A DNA stretch of 36,363 bases from JBQTHD01 sp052390275 (lineage in GTDB: Bacteria; Actinomycetota; Acidimicrobiia; Acidimicrobiales; AC-14), in the NCBI GenBank assembly GCA_052390275.1, contig JBQTHD010000051.1, positions 1-36,363 on the forward strand, given 5' to 3'. Within the stretch, counting starts at the first letter, position 1. Each line of letters starts with the position of its first letter. Positions 30,785-36,363 of the stretch are shown in pieces. The notes under the pieces are model-generated. The model was not told the DNA's origin. It saw only the letters and a list, made by a program, of their open reading frames with translations, and searched no databases. Position numbers and translations under genes: made by a program.

Positions 30785-31084
30785 GTGTATCTCAACCAGT
30801 TCCTGATGCTGTCGGCGGTTTTGTTCTGCCTGGGTGTCTACGGCGTGCTGGCCCGCAAGAACGCGGTGCTGGTTCTCATGTCCATCGAGTTGATGCTCAA
30901 CGCGGTGAACATCAACCTGGTGGCCTTCGGCGCCCTCCATGACGTGATCGCCGGACAGGTGTTCGCCCTGTTCGTCATCACCATCGCCGCCGCCGAGGTG
31001 GGGGTGGGTCTGGCCATCGTCCTTCTCATCTTCCGCAACCGAGCCTCTATAGACCTGGACCAGGTCGACATGATGAAGGGCTGA
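30785..31084 (+). CDS. nuoK: NADH-quinone oxidoreductase subunit K
   Basis: A 99-aa subunit with three membrane helices, the standard length. The two buried Glu of the proton path are present in SIELMLNAVNINLVAF and AAAEVGVGLAIVL. The GTG start at 30785 lies 8 bp after the nuoJ stop. Confidence 0.96.
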   Translation: MYLNQFLMLSAVLFCLGVYGVLARKNAVLVLMSIELMLNAVNINLVAFGALHDVIAGQVFALFVITIAAAEVGVGLAIVLLIFRNRASIDLDQVDMMKG

Positions 31085-31091
31085 GGGCGCC

Positions 31092-33065
31092 GTGCTGAGT
31101 AACGCCTGGCTGATCCCGCTCATCCCGGCTCTGACCTTCTGGGGCATCTTGATCCTGGGCAAGCGGGTGGGCCACAAGGCTGTCTACCTGGGCATCGGCG
31201 GCGTGGCGTCTTCCATGGTCATGTCGGTCGCCGCCGCCATCGAGTGGATCTCGTTGCCAGAACCCCGCGAAGCGGTGAGTCGCCACCTGACCTGGTGGCG
31301 TTCCGGCGGGGTGGAGATCGGGGTCGGAACCCACGTGGACGGCCTGGCGGTGATGATGCTGGTCGTCGTCACCTTCATCTCCCTGATGGTCCACGTCTAT
31401 TCCACCGCCTACATGCACGGGGACCGGCGATACGTCTATTTCTTCGCCGCGCTGTCGCTGTTCACCGCCTCCATGCTCATGCTGGTTCTGGCCGACAACA
31501 CCCTCCAACTCCTGGTCGGCTGGGAGATGGTGGGCCTGTGCTCCTTCATGCTCATCGGGCACTGGTGGGAGGAGGAGGCCAACTCGGGGGCGGCCATCAA
31601 GGCTTTCCTCACCACCCGGACCGGCGACATCGGCCTGCTCACCGGCGTGATCACCTTGTTCTTCGCCGCCGGGCAGAACTTCAACATCGCCCACCTGAAC
31701 TTTCTGGCCATCGAGGGGGGCATCTCCAAGGGCCTTCTGTTCGTGGGGGCGGGCCTGTTGTTCCTGGGCGTCATGGGCAAAAGCGCCCAGTTCCCCCTCC
31801 ATGTCTGGCTGCCCGATGCCATGGCCGGGCCCACCCCGGTGTCGGCCCTCATCCACGCCGCCACCATGGTGGTGGCCGGGGTCTACCTGATCGCCCGCCT
31901 GTTCGGGGTTTTCTTCACCGCTTTCTCCTTCGACGTCGGCGGGGTCAACCCGGTGGCCCTGATCGGGGCCATCACCGTGCTCATGGCCGCCGCCCTGGCC
32001 TTCGTCCAGGACGACGTGAAGAAGGTCCTGGCCTACTCGACCGTCAGCCAACTGGGCTACATGGTGATGGCCCTGGGGGTGGGAGCGTGGACGGCGGCGG
32101 TGTTCCACCTGTTCACCCACGCCTTCTTCAAGGCGCTGTTGTTCCTGGGGTCGGGGTCGCTCATCCACGCGGTGCACTCCAACAACATGAGCGAGATGGG
32201 CGGCCTGAGAAAGGTGATGCCCACCACATACAAGACCTTCATCCTGGGATCTCTGGCCCTCGCCGGGATCTTCCCCCTGGCCGGGTTCTGGTCCAAGGAC
32301 GAGATCCTCAACGGCGCCCTGGCCGACGGGTTTCCCCTGATGCTGGCTGTGGGCCTGGTGGGGGCGTTCATGACCGCGGCCTACATGACCCGAGCGTGCA
32401 TCCTGATCTTCGCCGGTGAGTACCGGGGCCACGGCCACCCCCACGAATCGCCCCCGGCCATGGCCTGGCCGCTGCGGATCCTGGCCGTTCCCGCTGCCCT
32501 GTGCGGCCTGCTCAACGCCCCCGGGATCGGGTGGTTCGGGCACTGGGTCACCTTCGAGGTCCACGGCGCCCGCCACATCGTGGCCCACCACGACTTCAAC
32601 CCGGTGCTGGGCGCCGTGTCCTTCGCCGTCGCGGTGGCCGGCATCGCCGTCGCCTCCGGCTACTACCTAAAGGGCACCTTCCCCAAGGGTTTGATGAGCC
32701 GGGTGGGCTTTTTGGCCCACGGGCATCGGATCCTGGTCAACAAGTACTACCTGGACAACCTCTACATCGAGGGCATCGTCCGCACCATCCAGTACCCCCT
32801 GTCCAAGGCCGCCTACTGGTTCAACCAGAAGGTGCTCGACGGCGTCGTCAACGGGGCCGGGTCGGTGGCCCGGGCCACCGGCAATGCCGTCTACACCCAT
32901 ATCGACCAGGGCCTGATCGATGGCATCGTGAACGGGGCCGGGGCCACCGCCGAGGGCGGCGGGTCAGTCCTGCGCCGCAGTCAGACCGGCCGGGTCCAGC
33001 AGTACGCCGCCTACCTGTTCGGTGCCGCCGCCCTGGGCGCGGCCGCCCTCGTCCTGTTCACCTGA
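31092..33065 (+). CDS. nuoL: NADH-quinone oxidoreductase subunit L
   Basis: A 657-aa antiporter-like subunit at the far end of the membrane arm. Signatures: LLVGWEMVGLCSFMLIGHWW (key Glu), TRTGDIGLL, KSAQFPLHVWLPDAMAGPTPVSALIHAATMVVAGVY (key Lys), KKVLAYSTVSQLGYMVMALG and HAFFKALLFLGSGS. The C-terminal lateral helix region includes VNKYYLDNLYIEGIV, then two similar segments (VVNGAGSVARATG, IVNGAGATAEGGG) of actinobacterial type. GTG 31092 is 7 bp after nuoK. Confidence 0.96.
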   Translation: MLSNAWLIPLIPALTFWGILILGKRVGHKAVYLGIGGVASSMVMSVAAAIEWISLPEPREAVSRHLTWWRSGGVEIGVGTHVDGLAVMMLVVVTFISLMVHVYSTAYMHGDRRYVYFFAALSLFTASMLMLVLADNTLQLLVGWEMVGLCSFMLIGHWWEEEANSGAAIKAFLTTRTGDIGLLTGVITLFFAAGQNFNIAHLNFLAIEGGISKGLLFVGAGLLFLGVMGKSAQFPLHVWLPDAMAGPTPVSALIHAATMVVAGVYLIARLFGVFFTAFSFDVGGVNPVALIGAITVLMAAALAFVQDDVKKVLAYSTVSQLGYMVMALGVGAWTAAVFHLFTHAFFKALLFLGSGSLIHAVHSNNMSEMGGLRKVMPTTYKTFILGSLALAGIFPLAGFWSKDEILNGALADGFPLMLAVGLVGAFMTAAYMTRACILIFAGEYRGHGHPHESPPAMAWPLRILAVPAALCGLLNAPGIGWFGHWVTFEVHGARHIVAHHDFNPVLGAVSFAVAVAGIAVASGYYLKGTFPKGLMSRVGFLAHGHRILVNKYYLDNLYIEGIVRTIQYPLSKAAYWFNQKVLDGVVNGAGSVARATGNAVYTHIDQGLIDGIVNGAGATAEGGGSVLRRSQTGRVQQYAAYLFGAAALGAAALVLFT

Positions 33066-33088
33066 GCCGAGCAAAGGACCTCCTCTAA

Positions 33089-34780
33089 ATGCTTCTGACC
33101 CTGGCGGTCTTTCTTCCGGTGGCCGGGGCCGCGCTGGTGGCGCTGGTGCCCAAGAGCCAGGAAACCCTTATCAAGGCCCTGACGCTTCTGACCACTGTGG
33201 CCACCGCCGCGGTGGGGTTCGTCCTGCTCCGGGACTTCGACTACGCCAACGCCGGTTCTCTGCAGTTCACCGTGGACCGGAGCTGGATCGACGTGATTAA
33301 CAGTCGCTACCACGTGGGAATCGACGGGCTGGCACTGCCCCTGCTGATCCTGTCGATGGTGGTCACGGTCCTGTGCGTCATCTACTCCTGGGACCACTTT
33401 CCGGAGCCCCACAATCCCAAGGCCTTCCTGATCCTTCTGTTGATCCTGGAGACGGGGATGAACGGAACCTTCGCCTCCCAGGACCTGATCCTCTTCTTCG
33501 TCTTCTTCGAACTGGTGCTTCTTCCCATGTACTTCCTGATCGGGGTGTGGGGCGGCCCCAACCGCCAGTACGCGTCGATCAAATTCTTCCTCTACACCCT
33601 GTTCGGCTCCGCCCTGATGATCCTGAGTTTCCTGGCCCTGTACTTCAAGGGGGGCCAGACCTTCGACATCCCGACCCTGATCGCCAACGGTCCCGACATT
33701 GTCCGAGGCACCCAGATCCTCATCTTCGGCGGCCTGTTCATGGGTTTCGCCATCAAGGTGCCCATGTTCCCGTTCCACACCTGGCTGCCTGACGCACACA
33801 CCGAGGCGCCGACGGTCGGGTCGGTCATTCTGGCTGCGGTTCTGTTGAAGCTGGGCACCTACGGCTTCGTCCGCATCGCCCTGCCCATCCTCCCCGAGGC
33901 GGCCATGGCCTGGGCGCCGTTCATCGGCGCTCTGGCGGTGATCGGCATCATCTATGGCGCCCTGGGGTGCCTGGCCCAGAAGGACATGAAGCGGCTCATC
34001 GCCTTCTCGTCGGTGGCCCACATGGGTTACGTGATGCTGGGCATCTCCACCCTGACCACCCACGGAATCAACGCGGCGGTGTTCGGGATGGTGGCCCACG
34101 GCCTCATCACCGGCATGTTGTTCTTCGTCGCCGGATCGGTGGGCGAGCGGTTCGGCACCCGGGAGATCTCCCGACTGGGCGGGTTGATGATCCAAGCCCC
34201 GCGTATGGGATGGATCCTGGGTTTCTGCACCTTCGCCTCCCTGGGACTGCCCGGCCTGGCCGGATTCTGGGGTGAGTTCCCGGCCATTCTCTCGGCCTAC
34301 CAACCGGCGACCGGATTGTCGGTGGGGCTGTTCCGCTTCTACATGGTGGTGGCCGCCATCGGCACGGTCTTTGCCGCTGGCTACCTCCTGTGGCTGTTCC
34401 AGCGGGTGGCCTTCGGCAAGGCCCGGGACGAGTTCGCCAAGGCCCACATTCACGACGTTCATGGCCCCGAGTACCTGGCCTGGACCCCCCTGTTGGTGGC
34501 CATCCTGGTCTTTGGGGTCTTCCCCGGCCTGCTGTTCGACGTCATCGACCCGTCGGTGCAAAAGATCGGCCGGGACAACGGTGCTCTGCTCATCTCAGCC
34601 GAGGAGGCGGAGGCGGCGGCCGACAAGGCGGCGGCGGCCGGGCACGGTGAAGAGGGCGACCATGGCGACGAGGAGGGCGACCATGGCGACGAGGAGGCCG
34701 GCCACGGCGAGGCCGACGACGACCATGGCGGTGAGGCTGGCGACGGAAAATCGGCCCCGGCCGTGACCGCCGGCCACTGA
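33089..34780 (+). CDS. nuoM: NADH-quinone oxidoreductase subunit M with His/Asp/Glu-rich tail
   Basis: A 563-aa antiporter-like subunit. Core motifs: FFELVLLPMYFLIGVWGG (key Glu), KVPMFPFHTWLPDAHTEAPTVGSVILAAVLLKLGTYG (key Lys), DMKRLIAFSSVAHMGYVMLG and GLPGLAGFWGEF. The conserved protein ends near GLLFDVIDPSVQK. Some 60 further residues form an acidic tail with repeated GDHGDEE units and about eight His, encoded by 21-bp repeats. This tail is not part of known NuoM function and resembles metal-binding or disordered tails. Confidence 0.95.
   Translation: MLLTLAVFLPVAGAALVALVPKSQETLIKALTLLTTVATAAVGFVLLRDFDYANAGSLQFTVDRSWIDVINSRYHVGIDGLALPLLILSMVVTVLCVIYSWDHFPEPHNPKAFLILLLILETGMNGTFASQDLILFFVFFELVLLPMYFLIGVWGGPNRQYASIKFFLYTLFGSALMILSFLALYFKGGQTFDIPTLIANGPDIVRGTQILIFGGLFMGFAIKVPMFPFHTWLPDAHTEAPTVGSVILAAVLLKLGTYGFVRIALPILPEAAMAWAPFIGALAVIGIIYGALGCLAQKDMKRLIAFSSVAHMGYVMLGISTLTTHGINAAVFGMVAHGLITGMLFFVAGSVGERFGTREISRLGGLMIQAPRMGWILGFCTFASLGLPGLAGFWGEFPAILSAYQPATGLSVGLFRFYMVVAAIGTVFAAGYLLWLFQRVAFGKARDEFAKAHIHDVHGPEYLAWTPLLVAILVFGVFPGLLFDVIDPSVQKIGRDNGALLISAEEAEAAADKAAAAGHGEEGDHGDEEGDHGDEEAGHGEADDDHGGEAGDGKSAPAVTAGH
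34655..34696 (+). repeat. In-frame 21-bp repeat in nuoM tail
   Basis: Two perfect 21-bp units, each encoding GDHGDEE, lie inside the longer His/Asp/Glu-rich tail of NuoM, which has further degenerate copies on both sides. Confidence 0.92.
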
Positions 34781-34794
34781 GCCAGGCTGCCTCC

Positions 34795-36282
34795 GTGCCC
34801 TTCACCCCCCCGGTTCTCGACTACCACGGGCTGGCGCCCGAGATAGTCCTGACCTGCGTTCTGGCCCTGGTTCTGGTGGCCGATCTGGTTCTGCCCGAGC
34901 GGCGGAAGTGGCGCCTGTCCAGCCTGGCGGGTGCCGGATTGCTGGCCTCGTTCATTCCCATCGTCACCCTGGCCATCTACGGCGACGATGTCCGGTCCAT
35001 GGCCGGGGGGGCCTACGTGGTGGACCCGTTCGCCCTGGTGCTCAAAGGGCTGTTCATCGGCATCGGATACGTCATCCTGCTGATGTCGGCCAACCACGTC
35101 AGCGAGGGCGACTACTACCAGGGCGAGTTCTACGTGTTGTTGCTGTCATCCATCCTGGGCATGGTGGTCATGGCCTCGGCCCGGGATCTGATCGGAATCT
35201 TCGTGGCTCTGGAGACCCTTTCCATTCCCGCCTACGTACTGGCCGGATGGCGCAAGCGGGACCTACGGGGCAACGAGGCCGCCCTCAAGTACTACCTGCT
35301 GGGAGTTCTGGCCTCGGCCGTCATGCTCTATGGCATGACCCTGGTGTTCGGCTTCACCGGCACCACCGTTCTGGCCGAGATCGGCCAGGCTCTACAAGGT
35401 TCGGCCGCTGCGATTCCCCTGGTGACTGTGGGGATCTCCTTCATAATCGTGGGCTTCGCCTTCAAGGTCTCGGCCGTACCCTTCCACTTCTGGGCGCCGG
35501 ATACCTACGAGGGATCACCCCTGCCGGTTACCGCCTTCTTCTCCGTCGCCTCCAAGACCGGGGGTTTTGTCGCCCTGTTCCAGTTGGTGTTCGTGGCCTT
35601 CTTGGGCCGGCCGGACGTGTGGCAACCGCTGTTCTGGGTACTGGCGGCCTTGTCGATGACCGTTGGGAATCTCATCGCCCTGCGCCAGACCAACATCGTT
35701 CGCATGCTGGCCTACTCCTCCATCGCCCAGGCCGGCTACATCCTGGTGCCGCTGGCGGTGGCCGGCGCCGGCCCCGGACAGGCGTCGAAGTCTGCGTTCA
35801 CGGCCGCAGTGGTGTACCTCCTGGTCTACGCGGCCATGAACCTGGGGGCGTTCGCGGTGGTGATCGCCGTGGCCCGCAAGACCCGGTCGGGCGAGATCTC
35901 CTCCTACGGCGGGCTTTACGAGTACGCCCCGGGGTTGGCCGTCATCATGACGATCTTCCTGTTCTCCCTGGCTGGCATCCCGCCGCTGGCCGGGCTGTGG
36001 GCCAAGTTCTTCGTCTTCCGGGCGGTGATCGACGCCGGCACGTCCTGGGCGCTGCTCCTCGGCGTGGTGGTGGCCGTGAACTCGGTCATCGCGCTGTTCT
36101 ATTACGCGGCCATCGCCAAGGAGATGTGGATGAACCCGGTGCCCGACGGCGACACGACCCGCATCCGGGTGCCGGCGCCGCTCATCACCGCACTGGGCAT
36201 CACCGCCGTCCTGGTGGTGGTCGTCGGCGTTTACCCCCAGACCTTCGCCAACTTCGGGGACCTGGCGTCGCTCGTCCCCTAG
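34795..36282 (+). CDS. nuoN: NADH-quinone oxidoreductase subunit N
   Basis: A 495-aa antiporter-like subunit. Key parts: FVALETLSIPAYVLAGWRKRD (Glu), NEAALKYYLLGVLASAVMLYG, GFAFKVSAVPFHFWAPDTYEGSPLPVTAFFSVASKTGGF (Lys), RMLAYSSIAQAGYILVPL and SLAGIPPLAGLWAKFFVF. GTG 34795 lies 14 bp after the nuoM stop. It ends the visible nuo operon. Confidence 0.96.
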   Translation: MPFTPPVLDYHGLAPEIVLTCVLALVLVADLVLPERRKWRLSSLAGAGLLASFIPIVTLAIYGDDVRSMAGGAYVVDPFALVLKGLFIGIGYVILLMSANHVSEGDYYQGEFYVLLLSSILGMVVMASARDLIGIFVALETLSIPAYVLAGWRKRDLRGNEAALKYYLLGVLASAVMLYGMTLVFGFTGTTVLAEIGQALQGSAAAIPLVTVGISFIIVGFAFKVSAVPFHFWAPDTYEGSPLPVTAFFSVASKTGGFVALFQLVFVAFLGRPDVWQPLFWVLAALSMTVGNLIALRQTNIVRMLAYSSIAQAGYILVPLAVAGAGPGQASKSAFTAAVVYLLVYAAMNLGAFAVVIAVARKTRSGEISSYGGLYEYAPGLAVIMTIFLFSLAGIPPLAGLWAKFFVFRAVIDAGTSWALLLGVVVAVNSVIALFYYAAIAKEMWMNPVPDGDTTRIRVPAPLITALGITAVLVVVVGVYPQTFANFGDLASLVP

Positions 36283-36307
36283 CGCCCCGACCGCTTCGGT
36301 TCACCTC

Positions 36308-36363
36308 GTGGCCGCGACGCTCGCGGAGCTGATCGCCGAGCGGGCGCCCCTGGGCTTCGACCA
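36308..36363 (+). CDS. Start of a gene cut by the window end
   Basis: A GTG 25 bp after the nuoN stop opens 18 codons (MAATLAELIAERAPLGFD) without a stop up to the edge. The short amphipathic start is too little for a family call. It may be the next gene of the same transcription unit. Confidence 0.4.
   Translation, partial: MAATLAELIAERAPLGFD

Noticed and set aside
31047..32591. Long minus-strand frame opposite nuoL, and a similar one opposite nuoM (33011-34561)
   Set aside because: Their His/Gly/Gln-rich translations are the mirror of membrane-protein codons. The plus-strand nuo genes are certain.
36308..36363. Nif3-like (GTP cyclohydrolase I type 2) start
   Set aside because: The APLGF segment faintly recalls the family opening, but 18 residues without the following WD-VGL motif cannot support a name.

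Overview
The window is 36.4 kb of very GC-rich DNA from an actinobacterium-like genome. GTG/TTG starts, ATGA/GTGA gene overlaps, a DUF2017-clpS pair, a classical menaquinone pathway and a 14-subunit-type complex I operon fit Actinomycetota, most plausibly an Acidimicrobiia-like lineage. The lineage is inferred from gene content, not from a marker phylogeny. I saw no rRNA, tRNA or CRISPR array.

Layout. (1) 1-6884, all plus strand except one small gene: a 15-bp minisatellite; a lipoprotein-type amino-acid/amide-binding protein; a helical-repeat protein with the C-terminal tail of large AAA/LuxR-type regulators; a GAF-EAL cyclic-di-GMP phosphodiesterase overlapping it by ATGA; an Nfu/NifU N-terminal-domain protein (minus); a lipoprotein; and an LCP-family cell-wall ligase. 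(2) 6882-9425: an intergenic array of a 13-bp repeat, split by a 2,369-bp element. The element has perfect 10-bp TGT...ACA inverted ends and 5-bp CCAGG target duplications. It carries decayed transposase and ATPase remnants, a truncated class III cyclase and an intact toxin-antitoxin pair. (3) 9458-19763: menaquinone genes menE(-), menB, menA, menC(+), menH(-), menD(+), then a 47-aa zinc-ribbon-like protein(+), and a minus operon of a double-MerR regulator, menG and menF. (4) 19833-21598: plsY and degV, translationally coupled. (5) 21595-24639, minus operon: cyclophilin, OB-like lipoprotein, ctaA, clpS, DUF2017. (6) 24745-28537: methyltransferase, DUF2277, a secreted small protein, an FAD amine oxidase and a DUF4190 membrane protein. 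(7) 28733-36282: nuoHIJKLMN, followed by a gene cut by the window end.

Together, menF-D-H-C-E-B-A-G supply menaquinone from chorismate (the DHNA-CoA thioesterase is not seen), and the nuo membrane arm uses it. ctaA makes heme A for the terminal oxidase, so much of the window is respiratory. The most notable accessory feature is the transposon-like insertion with its toxin-antitoxin cargo: removing it in silico with one CCAGG copy restores the exact 13-bp period. A second theme is many short tandem repeats (13, 15, 18 and 21 bp). Those inside genes always have lengths divisible by three and lie in linkers or tails.
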